This document shows positions 25,740 through 34,558 of a stretch of 64,000 bases of DNA, in pieces (within the stretch, counting starts at the first letter, position 1; every line of letters begins with the position of its first letter). The stretch lies in contig NZ_JAPTGG010000007.1 in the NCBI RefSeq assembly GCF_026891035.1, positions 1 to 64,000 of the forward strand, given 5' to 3'. The translations under genes and the position numbers were made by a program. This DNA is from Dasania phycosphaerae (lineage in GTDB: Bacteria; Pseudomonadota; Gammaproteobacteria; Pseudomonadales; Dasaniaceae). The notes below the pieces were generated by a model. The model was not told the DNA's origin. It ran no database searches and saw only the letters and a program-made list of their open reading frames with translations.

Positions 25740-26593
25740 ATACTATCTTACAAAACTACGCCAGCTGGGGTTTGGCTAGCAGTGCTAAGCCCCAGTTATT
25801 ACGCCAGCTAGAGGGCGGTTTAACCAATCAATCTTTTTTGTTGCAGCTGGCGGATGAATGCTATGTGCTGCGCCTATTTTCACCTCATAGCCAACAGCTT
25901 AATATCAACCGTGAGGCAGAATATCGCATCGCCTCTATCGCGGCACAGCAGGGCTTGTCGCCGCAAACTATTTATTTAGCGCCCGATCATAGCTATTCTA
26001 TTAGCCGCTACCTTGACGCAGAATTATTTAACCACAGTGCGTTAAGCCGGGCAGAAAAATTACAGCGCTTGGCACAATGCTTACAGCAGCTGCACAGCAT
26101 TCACATCGATATTGAACTGCCGCAATTAATTGTTAGTGAAAAAGCCCAGCATTATTGGCAGGCAATAGCACAGCTTCCCGCTGCGGCTATTTATTTGCAG
26201 TATAAAGCACCCTTGCAGCAATACTTTAAGCAACTACCAGTGCTAGCGCCGCCAGTACTTTGCCATAATGATTTGGTGGTTGAAAATATTTTGTTAGGCG
26301 AGCAGGGCTTGCGTCTAATAGATTGGGAGTATGCCGCCATGGGTAATCCCTATTTCGATTTGGCGGCGGTGATTATTAACCAGCAGCTTAATGCCGAGAA
26401 CGAGCAGTTGTTTCTTGGCAGCTATACAAAATCGGTGGATTTGCTGGCTTTACAACAAGCTAAACTGCAAGTGCGCTATTTAGAGTGCTTGTGGTGGTTA
26501 ATGCAAAGCCCCCTCAACAAAAACTTTGTGCAGCAATTACTGCAAGATTTGTTATTAGCGACGGGGCTAGAAGGTGGGGAATTTCAGCGCTAG
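25721..26593 (+). CDS. Choline/aminoglycoside-kinase-fold phosphotransferase, probably a thiamine kinase
   Basis: A 290-residue kinase of the APH/choline-kinase fold. GGLTNQSFLL is the nucleotide loop; LCHNDLVVENIL (about 181-192) carries the catalytic HxDxxxxN; LIDWEYAAMGNPYFDLA holds the metal-binding aspartate. GTG start overlapping the transporter gene. ThiK-type thiamine kinases belong to this fold. In this operon it would trap imported thiamine as the monophosphate; choline or another amino-alcohol remains possible. Confidence 0.85.
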   Translation: MPSNRINTILQNYASWGLASSAKPQLLRQLEGGLTNQSFLLQLADECYVLRLFSPHSQQLNINREAEYRIASIAAQQGLSPQTIYLAPDHSYSISRYLDAELFNHSALSRAEKLQRLAQCLQQLHSIHIDIELPQLIVSEKAQHYWQAIAQLPAAAIYLQYKAPLQQYFKQLPVLAPPVLCHNDLVVENILLGEQGLRLIDWEYAAMGNPYFDLAAVIINQQLNAENEQLFLGSYTKSVDLLALQQAKLQVRYLECLWWLMQSPLNKNFVQQLLQDLLLATGLEGGEFQR

Positions 26594-26630
26594 TTTATAT
26601 TGGCTAGTCAAAATACGGTGAGGAGTAGTT

Positions 26631-27236
26631 ATGGGATCATGTTGCGAAAATAGTTGCGTAGCCGAAGGCTTAATGGCGCAGCAGCGTGGCACCTTGGTTA
26701 AAGTGTTGTGGATAAACGCGCTAATGTTTGTTGCCATAGTTGCTGCTGCGTTTTACGGCCAGTCCACCGCTTTACTCTCGGATAGCTTAGATAATTTTGG
26801 TGATGCTGTTACCTATGCGATTAGCCTCTATGTGGTTAGCCGGGGCGCTAAGGCCAAGGCAAAAGCGGCTTTATTCAAAGGTGCTTTGATCTTTATTGCC
26901 GCTTGTTTTGTTATCGGGCAGGTGATCTACAAACTCTTTAACCCGGTAGTACCAGTTTATGAGGTAATGGGTTTATTTAGCCTTGCGGGCTTGCTGGCGA
27001 ATGGCTTATGCCTGCTTTTGCTTTGGCGGCATCGCCACGAAGATATTAATATGAGTTCGGTGTTTGAGTGTTCACGCAATGATATAGCCTCTAATCTGTC
27101 CGTGCTACTTGCCGCAGCGGCGGTGTGGTTTTTTGAATCGGGTTATCCCGATATTATTATCGCCTCGCTGTTGGCGGTGCTGCTATTAAGCTCGTCGTGG
27201 CGGGTGGTTAAAGGCGCTTTGCGAGAATTGCGTTAA
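26631..27236 (+). CDS. CDF-like cation transporter
   Basis: A 201-residue membrane protein of the cation-diffusion-facilitator type: NALMFVAIVAAAFYGQSTAL, then the metal-site helix LLSDSLDNFGDA, and a later helix with ECSRNDIASN. The usual cytoplasmic C-terminal domain is absent, so it is a short form. The N-terminus has CCENSC, a possible metal site. A GAGGAG ribosome-binding site precedes ATG. It follows the kinase by 37 bp and may be read from the same transcript, but a thiamine link is not implied. Confidence 0.82.
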   Translation: MGSCCENSCVAEGLMAQQRGTLVKVLWINALMFVAIVAAAFYGQSTALLSDSLDNFGDAVTYAISLYVVSRGAKAKAKAALFKGALIFIAACFVIGQVIYKLFNPVVPVYEVMGLFSLAGLLANGLCLLLLWRHRHEDINMSSVFECSRNDIASNLSVLLAAAAVWFFESGYPDIIIASLLAVLLLSSSWRVVKGALRELR

Positions 27237-27252
27237 GCGCGGTAGAGGCTAG

Positions 27253-27828
27253 TTATATGCCGTTTAAAGTTAACCGTATAGTTTTTCTAGTGGCACGCAA
27301 TAGCTGCAGGGCTACTTTGTCATCGTTGATGGTTTTGGCAATGGCAACCGTGCCTATCATCATGCTGCTTAGGGCAAACATTTGCTCTGTGGTAAATGGC
27401 ATCACCTGTTTGACTAGTGCAAGCAGTCTTTTATTCATTCCTAAAAATGCATTTTTATAAGCAGCTTTCGCTGCTCTATCTCTAGTTGTAATATCAGCAG
27501 ATAAAAAAGCTAAAGGGCAGGGTTTAATACCCCGTATATGTTCAATGCTCAGATAGCCATCAAATAGTTCAGTGAGCCAGTGCTGGGTGCTCAATGATTT
27601 GAGGTTGCCTAGCACTAATGGGCTAGCAGTAGTGCCAAATTTTAAAGCTTCGGTATAGAGCTCACTCTTGCTAGAAAAATGTGCGTAAAACCCTCCGCGA
27701 GTGAGCTGGCAGTCTGCCATTATTTGATTAATGGTAATACGTTCATATCCATTAAGCGTAAACAGCCGGTAAGCACTAGCAAGTATTTTCTGGCGTGACT
27801 GCTGCTTGTGTTGGGGTGAGTAGGGCAT
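27253..27828 (-). CDS. TetR/AcrR-family repressor
   Basis: A 191-residue regulator; N-terminal helix-turn-helix SAYRLFTLNGYERITINQIM, DCQLTRGGFYAHFSSKSELY. The C-terminal ligand domain has KPCPLAFLSADI, a pattern common in a TetR subgroup that controls oxidative or detoxification genes. ATG at 27,828 is preferred to the one 12 codons upstream. It faces away from the MAPEG gene, so it probably regulates that gene and itself. The gap holds ATACT/AGTAT arms (about 27,864-27,883), a weak operator candidate. Confidence 0.88.
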   Translation of the reverse strand: MPYSPQHKQQSRQKILASAYRLFTLNGYERITINQIMADCQLTRGGFYAHFSSKSELYTEALKFGTTASPLVLGNLKSLSTQHWLTELFDGYLSIEHIRGIKPCPLAFLSADITTRDRAAKAAYKNAFLGMNKRLLALVKQVMPFTTEQMFALSSMMIGTVAIAKTINDDKVALQLLRATRKTIRLTLNGI

Positions 27829-27921
27829 GGCAGGCTCAAAATAATTAAATATGACCTTTATCATATACTGAAAGTCGCTAGTATCAACGCTTAGTGATAA
27901 TTAATAAAAGGATTTGAGCTA

Positions 27922-28323
27922 ATGATTAATGCCATGTTTGCCGTTGTTATGTTAACTACAGTTATAGGGTTTGTTGCTGTAAGAGCTAGAAAGCGCAGTG
28001 TGCGTTTGGGGCAGGTCGATCGACGTTACTATCAGCTAATGCAGGGTTACGAGCCACCCGATACCGTTATTAAAAGTACACGCTGTTTAAACAATATGTT
28101 TGAAGTCCCCATGCTTTTCTACGTGGTTTGCTGTTTATATGTGGCACTTGGCCTAGTGAGTACTTTGGCTATAGCGGTAGCATGGCTGTTTGTGTTGTGC
28201 AGGGCTATACAGGCATATATACATCTCGGCTGCAACAATGTGAGCTATAGAATGTATGCTTTCGGGGCTGGTTTGCTTTGTGTGCTGGCGCTGTGGATTA
28301 ATCTTATGGTCACTATTGCTTAA
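27922..28323 (+). CDS. MAPEG-family membrane protein
   Basis: A 133-residue protein with about four membrane helices. The MAPEG pattern is visible: STRCLNNMFEVPMLFYVVCC, AVAWLFVLCRAIQAYIHLGC, NNVSYRMYAFG. MAPEG proteins include glutathione transferases and eicosanoid enzymes; bacterial members are mostly uncharacterised. An AAAAGG site lies 12 bases before ATG. Divergent from the TetR gene. Confidence 0.9.
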   Translation: MINAMFAVVMLTTVIGFVAVRARKRSVRLGQVDRRYYQLMQGYEPPDTVIKSTRCLNNMFEVPMLFYVVCCLYVALGLVSTLAIAVAWLFVLCRAIQAYIHLGCNNVSYRMYAFGAGLLCVLALWINLMVTIA

Positions 28324-28380
28324 TGCTTTCCCAAGATTGTTAATAAATAGGGGGCTGGTAGGGATAAAAATATTCTACGT

Positions 28381-28397
28381 ATTAAGATTACCTTAAG
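28381..28397 (+). promoter_or_regulatory. PmrA/QseB-type response-regulator box
   Basis: ATTAAG-ATTAC-CTTAAG fits the known PmrA/BasR/QseB consensus (YTTAAK-N5-CTTAAG) at 11 of the 12 fixed positions, missing only the first pyrimidine. The 11-bp half-site period is the DNA-turn spacing used by OmpR-type regulators. It lies upstream of the thermostable-hemolysin-like gene, and an OmpR-family regulator resembling PmrA/QseB is encoded 3.8 kb downstream. Confidence 0.65.
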
Positions 28398-28446
28398 GTT
28401 CACACCCTATTCTATGCCCAAGTCATACCATTATGGGATTTGGGCT

Positions 28447-29220
28447 ATGAATACTGATGTTACCCTGCAGTACCCCTACTGCTTGAAACGCTCCCGCCAA
28501 GCGGCGGTATTGCAGCGTTTGTTAAAGCTGCGGCCTGAGCTGGATTTACTGGTACAGGGATCTGACGATCGGCTAGCGGTAGAGACCTATATCGAGCAGC
28601 AGTTTAGGGCGGTATACGGCGCGTATATTAGCGAGTTTATGCCGCAGTTGCTAAGTCTGCGCTGTGAGAGGCAGCTAAGTGCAGTAGTGGGTATACGTGT
28701 GGCGGCTAGCCATACGTTGTTTTTAGAGCAGTATTTAGCTAAGCCTATAGAGCGGCAGTTAGCCGAGTTGTTGTCTGTAACTGTTAGCCGCAACAGTGTT
28801 GCCGAAATTGGTAATTTGGCGGCCACGCATAGAGGATCTAGCCAGCTTATTTTTTTATACCTCACCCTAGTGTTAAGCCATAGCCCTTTGCAGTGGGTAG
28901 TTTTTACAGCGACTAAACAGGTGCAAACCATTATGGCGCGCTGTAGTTTTGATTTACATATAGTTGGGGCTGCCCAGCCAGAAAAACTTGTGAGTAATAG
29001 TGCTGATTGGGGTAGTTACTACGCGGGACAGCCCAATATTGCAGCCGTCAATATAGGCCAGGCTTTAGCGGCTATACAGGGTAATGAGCTATTAGCAAAT
29101 TACTTTCAGGGTTATCAAATAGCTATACAGCAATGTGCGGCAAGGCTATGTGCAGACGAATTGCTTAATCAGCAGGCTGGCGTAGGTGTAAAAAATGCAA
29201 ACTATACTGACGCAGCTTGA
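28447..29220 (+). CDS. Thermostable-hemolysin family protein (PF12261-like)
   Basis: A protein of 257 residues (268 if the ATG at 28,414 is used). Family marks: VETYIEQQFRAVYGAYISEF, LFLEQYLAKPIERQLA, VAEIGNLAAT. No signal peptide or membrane segment is evident, so despite the family name a secreted toxin is unlikely. The fold is thought to be related to acyl-transferring GNAT-like enzymes; that is from memory and not checked. First gene of a four-gene operon; its end overlaps the acyl-ligase gene by 26 bp. Confidence 0.8.
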   Translation: MNTDVTLQYPYCLKRSRQAAVLQRLLKLRPELDLLVQGSDDRLAVETYIEQQFRAVYGAYISEFMPQLLSLRCERQLSAVVGIRVAASHTLFLEQYLAKPIERQLAELLSVTVSRNSVAEIGNLAATHRGSSQLIFLYLTLVLSHSPLQWVVFTATKQVQTIMARCSFDLHIVGAAQPEKLVSNSADWGSYYAGQPNIAAVNIGQALAAIQGNELLANYFQGYQIAIQQCAARLCADELLNQQAGVGVKNANYTDAA

Positions 29221-30691
29221 TGCTAATGCGTCGCTTCGCAGCGCAACCCACTCGCTTAATAACCAGCAGATACGCGACCAGTGTCAAGTTTATGCTGCCA
29301 AATTACAGGCGCATAATATTAAAGTGCTGGCGCTGTGTTGCGATAACAGCATAGATTGGGTCTTGCTGGATTTGGCCTGCCAGCTGGCAGGTATTTGTAT
29401 TATTCCACTGCCTACATTTTTTTCGCAGCAGCAGCTTAGCCATATTGTGCAGAGCAATAATATCGATGCGATAGTTTGTGAGCGTAAAGATTTTTTTATG
29501 ACGTTGCTATCAAGCTTAGCTCTGCCAGCTACCAGTCAGCCGCAAGCCTATGGGGCTTTGTCTATAATCACTTTAGACAAAAATCATAAGCAGCCAAACT
29601 CGCAACGCTACCCCAAAAATACCGGCAAGGTCACGTTTACCTCAGGCTCTACCGGTAGACCTAAGGGTGTATGCTTAAGTCATGATCAATTAATTCAACA
29701 AGCCAAAGCACTTAATCAACGCACTGGCCTTGGTCAGCACAGGCATTTATGTGTATTGCCGCTAAGTACGTTGTTAGAAAATGTGGCAGGGGTATATACC
29801 ACTTTATTGGCGGGCGGCGAGCTGATAGTGCCCAGTTTGCAAGACTTGGGCTTTACCGGCAGCTGCGCTATTAATATTAAGAGCTTATGCAGCCTCATTA
29901 CTAAGCATCAAGTGCATAGCTTGATTGTTACACCACAGTTATTGCAGTGCTTATTACTGGCGGCTGAAAGCGATTGGCAGCCGCCTGGCTCGTTAAAGTT
30001 TGTAGCGGTGGGCGGTGCCAAGATGGCGCAGCAGTTATTAGATAAAGCAATAGCCTTGGATATACCCGTTTATGAGGGTTATGGCTTGTCAGAGTGTGCC
30101 TCGGTAGTCAGCTTAAATACGCCTCAGCAACATCAGCCAACTACAGTAGGCCAACCCTTAGCGCAGCTGCAGCTGAATATAGAACAGGATGAGTTGGTGG
30201 TGACGGGCAATTGCATGCTGGGCTATGCCAATGAGCCAGCGAGTTGGTACCCCCAAAAAATTGCTACGGGTGATTTAGCTTCTATAGATACGCAAGGGTA
30301 CTTACAAATTAAAGGGCGTAAAAAAAATTTACTGATATCCAGTTATGGCCGCAATATTAGCCCCGAATGGTTAGAGAGCGAATTATTAGCTAACCCAGAC
30401 ATAGACGAGTGCGTGGTTTTTGGTGATGCCCAGCCTTACTGTGTGGCATTAATATCGCCGCGCTTATCAACAATCTCTACTGCGCTTATTCAGCAGTATA
30501 TTGATAGGCTGAATAAGCAGTTGCCAGATTATGCTCGGTTACGAGATTGGCGGCTGTTACCCCAGCCGCTTAGGCATACTCCAAATTTAATGACGGCTAA
30601 TGGCCGGCCCAAGCGTGATGCGATCGGTCAATATTATGCTGAGCTTATCGCATCTTTATATCCGTCTGTCGTAGAGGAATCAGTCCTATGA
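29195..30691 (+). CDS. AMP-dependent acyl ligase (acyl-CoA synthetase-like)
   Basis: A 498-residue adenylating enzyme. Core motifs are intact: A3 loop VTFTSGSTGRPKG (about 147-159), A5 YEGYGLSECASV, A7-A8 TGDLASID, IKGRKKNLLISSYGRNISPE, and the catalytic lysine region NGRPKRDA near the C-terminus. The pattern is closest to long-chain fatty acyl ligases, so it probably activates a fatty acid as acyl-AMP or acyl-CoA. AGGTG lies before ATG inside the upstream gene. Its last four bases overlap the diiron oxidase gene (ATGA). Confidence 0.9.
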   Translation: MQTILTQLDANASLRSATHSLNNQQIRDQCQVYAAKLQAHNIKVLALCCDNSIDWVLLDLACQLAGICIIPLPTFFSQQQLSHIVQSNNIDAIVCERKDFFMTLLSSLALPATSQPQAYGALSIITLDKNHKQPNSQRYPKNTGKVTFTSGSTGRPKGVCLSHDQLIQQAKALNQRTGLGQHRHLCVLPLSTLLENVAGVYTTLLAGGELIVPSLQDLGFTGSCAINIKSLCSLITKHQVHSLIVTPQLLQCLLLAAESDWQPPGSLKFVAVGGAKMAQQLLDKAIALDIPVYEGYGLSECASVVSLNTPQQHQPTTVGQPLAQLQLNIEQDELVVTGNCMLGYANEPASWYPQKIATGDLASIDTQGYLQIKGRKKNLLISSYGRNISPEWLESELLANPDIDECVVFGDAQPYCVALISPRLSTISTALIQQYIDRLNKQLPDYARLRDWRLLPQPLRHTPNLMTANGRPKRDAIGQYYAELIASLYPSVVEESVL

Positions 30692-31359
30692 GTTTTTTTG
30701 AATCTTTGCAGTTGCAAACCCAGCGTGAGCGCCAGCAACTGTTGCAAGCACCTATGATTTTAAAGGCCTTAGCGGGTGAAATGAGTCTAGATGAGTACGT
30801 AGCCTTTTTAACCCAGGCCTACCACCATGTAAAACATACCGTACCCTTATTAATGGCAGTGGGCGCACGTTTACCGGAAAGTAAAGAGTGGCTGCGCAAT
30901 GCGGTGGCCGAATATATAGAAGAGGAGTTAGGCCACCAAGAGTGGATACTCAATGATATTGCGGCCTGTGGTTACGATAAAGAAGCTGCAAGAAATAGCC
31001 GTCCCAGTCTCGCAACCGAGTTAATGGTGAGTTACGCCTATGACAAAATCCAACGGCTTAACCCATTGGGATTTTTTGGTATGGTGCATGTGCTGGAAGG
31101 CACCAGTATCAGTACTGCCGATAATGCCGCTGATGCAATACGCAACGGCTTATCTCTGCCTAAAACGGCTTTTAGCTATCTTTACTCACATGGTGGCTTG
31201 GATATAGAGCATGTTAAGTTTTTTCAAGGCCTGATGGATCAAATTACCTGCCCGCAAGAACAGGCAGAGATTGTTAATTCGGCAAAAGTATTTTATCAAT
31301 TATACGGCGATATTTTCCGTACCCTCACCGCGCAGCATGGCATAGCCTTGGCAGCCTGA
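30688..31359 (+). CDS. Haem-oxygenase-like diiron oxidase (iron-containing redox enzyme)
   Basis: A 223-residue TenA/PqqC-fold protein. The six ligands expected of HDO enzymes (UndA, SznF, BesC type) can be placed: E80 and H83 (EELGHQEW), E137 (HVLEGTS), H168, D172 and H175 (HGGLDIEHVKFF). This spacing (E-x2-H, E, H-x3-D-x2-H) is the family signature and separates it from thiaminase TenA. Such enzymes use O2 for desaturation, C-C cleavage, decarboxylation or N-oxygenation. With an acyl ligase upstream, a fatty-acyl or amino-acyl substrate is inferred. Start overlaps the ligase stop. Confidence 0.88.
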   Translation: MSFFESLQLQTQRERQQLLQAPMILKALAGEMSLDEYVAFLTQAYHHVKHTVPLLMAVGARLPESKEWLRNAVAEYIEEELGHQEWILNDIAACGYDKEAARNSRPSLATELMVSYAYDKIQRLNPLGFFGMVHVLEGTSISTADNAADAIRNGLSLPKTAFSYLYSHGGLDIEHVKFFQGLMDQITCPQEQAEIVNSAKVFYQLYGDIFRTLTAQHGIALAA

Positions 31360-31374
31360 GTTTTGGAGTAAGGT

Positions 31375-32166
31375 ATGGAAGTACACAATAAAACCATTTT
31401 GTTAGTGGGAGCCACAGGCGGAATAGGTGCTGCCATAGCAAAGCAATTGGATCAGCTTAATGCTCATTTATTATTAGTAGGGCGCAGTGAGCAAGCCCTG
31501 CGCCAGCTGAGCGCTGGCTTAAGTCATAGGCATATTTTGCTACTAGCAGATATTAACAGCGCTGCAGGTAGGCAGCAGATTGTTACGCAATGTCAGCAGC
31601 AGGCTATAGATATCTATATTAATGCCGCAGGGGTGATGGACTTTCAGTTGTTGGCTCAGCAAGAGAGCGTCAAGATAGAGCAGATGATAAATACCAATCT
31701 ACTTTCGCCTATGATGCTATGCCAATTATTGCTGCCCTTGCTCACTCAAAAAAGCAGTGCAGCTATAGTCAATATAGGATCCACCTTTGGCAGCATAGGC
31801 CACCCAGGTTTTGCAGTGTATTGTGCTAGCAAGTTTGGCTTAAGAGGTTTTAGCGAAGCTTTGCGGCGTGAGCTGGCCGGTAGCGGAGTGCAGGTATTGT
31901 ATTTTTCGCCTAGAGCAACACGCACAGCTTTAAATACTCATGCAGTCAAGCAATTAAATGAGGCGCTAGGTAATCGCAGCGATAGCCCTGAGCAGGTCGC
32001 TAAGATGCTAATAGCGTCATTAAAGGCCAATAATGGCCAACAATTTATGGGCTGGCCAGAAAAAATATTTGTGCGCTTAAATGCGCTATGCCCTAATCTG
32101 GTACATAAAGCACTGGTCAAAAAACTGCCTATTATTTTTCGCTATGCCAACGAAAATACAGGGTAG
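31375..32166 (+). CDS. Short-chain dehydrogenase/reductase
   Basis: A 263-residue classical SDR. Cofactor loop ILLVGATGGIGAAIAKQL; NAAG at about 84-87; catalytic serine in NIGSTFGSIG; catalytic YCASK. An arginine after the second strand (VGRSEQ) suggests NADPH. The C-terminal third resembles SDRs that act on lipid-like carbonyls. GGAGTAAGG precedes ATG. Fourth gene of the operon, 15 bp after the diiron oxidase gene; it would reduce or oxidise the pathway intermediate. Confidence 0.9.
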   Translation: MEVHNKTILLVGATGGIGAAIAKQLDQLNAHLLLVGRSEQALRQLSAGLSHRHILLLADINSAAGRQQIVTQCQQQAIDIYINAAGVMDFQLLAQQESVKIEQMINTNLLSPMMLCQLLLPLLTQKSSAAIVNIGSTFGSIGHPGFAVYCASKFGLRGFSEALRRELAGSGVQVLYFSPRATRTALNTHAVKQLNEALGNRSDSPEQVAKMLIASLKANNGQQFMGWPEKIFVRLNALCPNLVHKALVKKLPIIFRYANENTG

Positions 32167-32223
32167 CGGTGTATGATAAGGCCGCTAAACTACGGTAAAT
32201 GATAAGTTTATAAAAGGGTTGGT

Positions 32224-32883
32224 ATGCAATTACTGCTGGTTGAAGATGATCATTTGCTGGCTAAAGGTTTACAGCAGGCACTGGCTAAGCAGGGGCATGC
32301 AGTCAATGCCGTCAGCACTGGTGAAGCGGCTTTACATGTGGTCAATACCGAGCCGCCCGATATAGTCATACTAGATCTAGGGCTGCCCGATATGGATGGT
32401 ATTGCTGTGCTAAAGCGCCTGCGAAAAAAAAAGGCCGATTTGCCAGTGTTAATACTCACTGCCAGAAATGAGCTAGATGATAAAATTTATGGATTAGATT
32501 GTGGCGCAGATGATTATTTGGCTAAGCCTTTTGACGTTGCCGAATTATTTGCCAGGCTCAGGGTATTGGAGCGCCGCTTGGCTACCCATAAAAGCTCGGA
32601 AATCACCATTGGTGATGTTAGCTTGGACATACAAAAAAACACCGTTAGCTTTCAGTCCGCAGATATAGAGTTGTCCAGGCGCGAATACATGCTGCTTAAA
32701 AGCCTTATGGAAAATGCGGGCCGCATACAAACACGCGACACTTTAGAGGCCCGGTTATATAGCTGGGGTGAAGAGGTGAGCAGTAATGCGCTGGAGGTGC
32801 ACATACATCACTTGCGCAAAAAACTGGGGGCTGATTTTATTAAAACTGTGCGCGGCGTGGGCTACAAGGTTAATCTGCCGTGA
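32224..32883 (+). CDS. OmpR-family response regulator, QseB/PmrA-like
   Basis: A 219-residue regulator. Receiver domain: acidic pair VEDD, phosphoacceptor D51 in VILDLGLPDMDG, T79, K101 in YLAKPF. C-terminal winged helix: ELSRREYMLLKSLMENAG, NALEVHIHHLRKKLG, IKTVRGVGYKV. The pattern is that of QseB, PmrA and BasR. It is 57 bp after the SDR gene and overlaps the kinase gene by four bases. A matching DNA box at 28,381-28,397 suggests that it controls the upstream operon. Confidence 0.93.
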   Translation: MQLLLVEDDHLLAKGLQQALAKQGHAVNAVSTGEAALHVVNTEPPDIVILDLGLPDMDGIAVLKRLRKKKADLPVLILTARNELDDKIYGLDCGADDYLAKPFDVAELFARLRVLERRLATHKSSEITIGDVSLDIQKNTVSFQSADIELSRREYMLLKSLMENAGRIQTRDTLEARLYSWGEEVSSNALEVHIHHLRKKLGADFIKTVRGVGYKVNLP

Positions 32884-34202
32884 GGTCTATACGCGTTTTT
32901 TTAGTCAGCATTATTTTAGCCTTGGTCATGCTGTTTAGCTTTGTGGCAGCCTTACGCGGTTATCAGTCCAGTATGGTTGCAGCCGATAAATTATTTGATA
33001 AGCAATTACTGGATACCGCAAAACTAATGGGTGGTATACAAAGCCAGCAGGCTTTGGCGGCAGTAACGGTTGATAATAATTTTACCTTTCAAGTATGGCG
33101 CGGCCAACAGCTATTGGCTGCTTCTACCAATGCCCCTGATACGGCTATACAGGCGCGGGAGCAGGGCTTTAATTACAATAATTTTAATGGCTATCGCTGG
33201 CGCACGGTGGCCTATTATCAAGCTGAAAAAAATATTTGGGTGATGGCCGCAGAGCGCAGTGACTTGCGATTTATACTCGCCGAAAATGTTATTTTACAGT
33301 CGATTATGCCTGTGGTGATTAGTTTGCCGGTATTAGCCTTATTAATATGGCTAATCGTGTCTAAAGGTTTGAGCCCATTGCGAGAACTGGCCGCCGAATT
33401 GGCGGATAAGCAGCCAGATGATTTAAGCAGCCTGCGCTTTCAAGGTTCACGTAAAGAGTTGGTGCAAATTGTTAATTCTTTAAATGGCTTACTGGGGCGT
33501 TTGAAAACCGCTTTGTTGCGTGAGCGGCAGTTTTCCTCTGATGCCGCGCATGAGCTGCGTACGCCTATTAGCACCTTAAAAGTGCAGTTATATAATATAG
33601 CTGAGCTGCTACCTAGGCATCAGCAAGAATTAGTTAATATCAATGTTACGGTTGAGCGCTTGGCCCATATAGTGGATCAGATTTTGAATTTACACCGCAT
33701 ATCCCCCGACCAATATAACGCTAGGATGAAACGACTAAACTTAGATTCGCTGGTACAGCAGGTATTGGCCGATGAAAGTGAGCGACTTGATAAAAAGCAG
33801 CAGCAACTGTCCTATGTGGGTGAGGCTGCCCATATACGGGGTGATGAATTTGCAATAAAAACCCTGTTGCAAAACGTGCTAAGCAATGCCCATAAATATA
33901 CCCCTGAGCATGGCTTTATTAATGTTAGCGTTAAGCGGCAGGCGAGTACGATACAGCTGTGTATAGAGGACTCAGGTGCTGGCATAAGTGAGCCTATGCG
34001 CACTAGGGTGTTTGAACGTTTTTACAGGGTGGGGGGCGATAGTCATAGCTCCGGCGAGCTGGGTTGTGGTTTGGGTTTGGCTATAGTTAAAAATATTGCC
34101 GAATCACATAGTGCGCGCATAGAACTAACGGACTCCAGCATGGCTTCAGGCACTGCTTTTTGTGTTTATTTTTCTGATGTTGATAGTCAGGGCGAGGTTT
34201 GA
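32880..34202 (+). CDS. Membrane sensor histidine kinase, QseC-like
   Basis: A 440-residue kinase with two membrane segments (about 5-27 and 140-162). The periplasmic part (FQVWRGQQLLAASTNAPD, WRTVAYYQAEKNIWVMAAE) resembles the 2CSK_N sensor domain of QseC. Then a short linker, the dimerisation box SSDAAHELRTPIST with H224, N-box NVLSNAHKYTP, G1 EDSGAGIS, and G2 GCGLGLAIVKNIA. GTG start overlaps the regulator stop. I see no ExxE iron-sensing pair like that of PmrB, so the signal is unknown. Confidence 0.93.
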   Translation: MRSIRVFLVSIILALVMLFSFVAALRGYQSSMVAADKLFDKQLLDTAKLMGGIQSQQALAAVTVDNNFTFQVWRGQQLLAASTNAPDTAIQAREQGFNYNNFNGYRWRTVAYYQAEKNIWVMAAERSDLRFILAENVILQSIMPVVISLPVLALLIWLIVSKGLSPLRELAAELADKQPDDLSSLRFQGSRKELVQIVNSLNGLLGRLKTALLRERQFSSDAAHELRTPISTLKVQLYNIAELLPRHQQELVNINVTVERLAHIVDQILNLHRISPDQYNARMKRLNLDSLVQQVLADESERLDKKQQQLSYVGEAAHIRGDEFAIKTLLQNVLSNAHKYTPEHGFINVSVKRQASTIQLCIEDSGAGISEPMRTRVFERFYRVGGDSHSSGELGCGLGLAIVKNIAESHSARIELTDSSMASGTAFCVYFSDVDSQGEV

Positions 34203-34532
34203 ATGCAAGTTAAGTTGATGGCTTTTTCTTTGTTTCTGTTTTCGTTTATAGCGACTGTTTATGCAGAGGTTCCTGTTTTTAAGCTAGTTATTAAAGACCA
34301 CTTGTTTTTTCCTTCAGACTTTGAAATACCCGCTAATACTAAAGTAAAGCTGTTGGTTCACAACCAAGATGCCAGTGCCGAAGAATTTGAGAGCTATGAA
34401 CTCAACCGTGAAAAAGTCATAGAGGGCGGGCGTAAAGTCGTCATTTTTATCGGCCCCTTGCCTGCGGGCGATTACCCCTTTTTTGGTGAGTTTTATCCTA
34501 AAACTGCCCAGGGTGTTATTCGGGTTAAGTAA
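34203..34532 (+). CDS. Periplasmic cupredoxin-like protein
   Basis: A 109-residue protein with signal peptide (1-21, ends VYA) and a single cupredoxin fold: FFPSDFEIPANTKVKLLVHN, EEFESYELNREKVIEGGRK, GPLPAGDYPFFGEFYPKTA. No cysteine is present in the mature part, so a blue type 1 copper site is not possible. Such proteins next to FTR1 permeases are thought to bind copper or iron and help with periplasmic iron handling. ATG follows directly after the kinase stop. Confidence 0.85.
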   Translation: MQVKLMAFSLFLFSFIATVYAEVPVFKLVIKDHLFFPSDFEIPANTKVKLLVHNQDASAEEFESYELNREKVIEGGRKVVIFIGPLPAGDYPFFGEFYPKTAQGVIRVK

Positions 34533-34558
34533 TATGCGTTTAATAATAGGCCAAACAT

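Noticed and set aside
27864..27921. TetR operator in the TetR-MAPEG gap
   Set aside because: Only short arms (ATACT/AGTAT) were found, too weak to list as a site, though self-regulation is likely.
28414..28446. Earlier ATG for the hemolysin-like gene
   Set aside because: It lies only 16 bp from the response-regulator box, leaving little room for a promoter and leader. The later ATG was preferred, without certainty.
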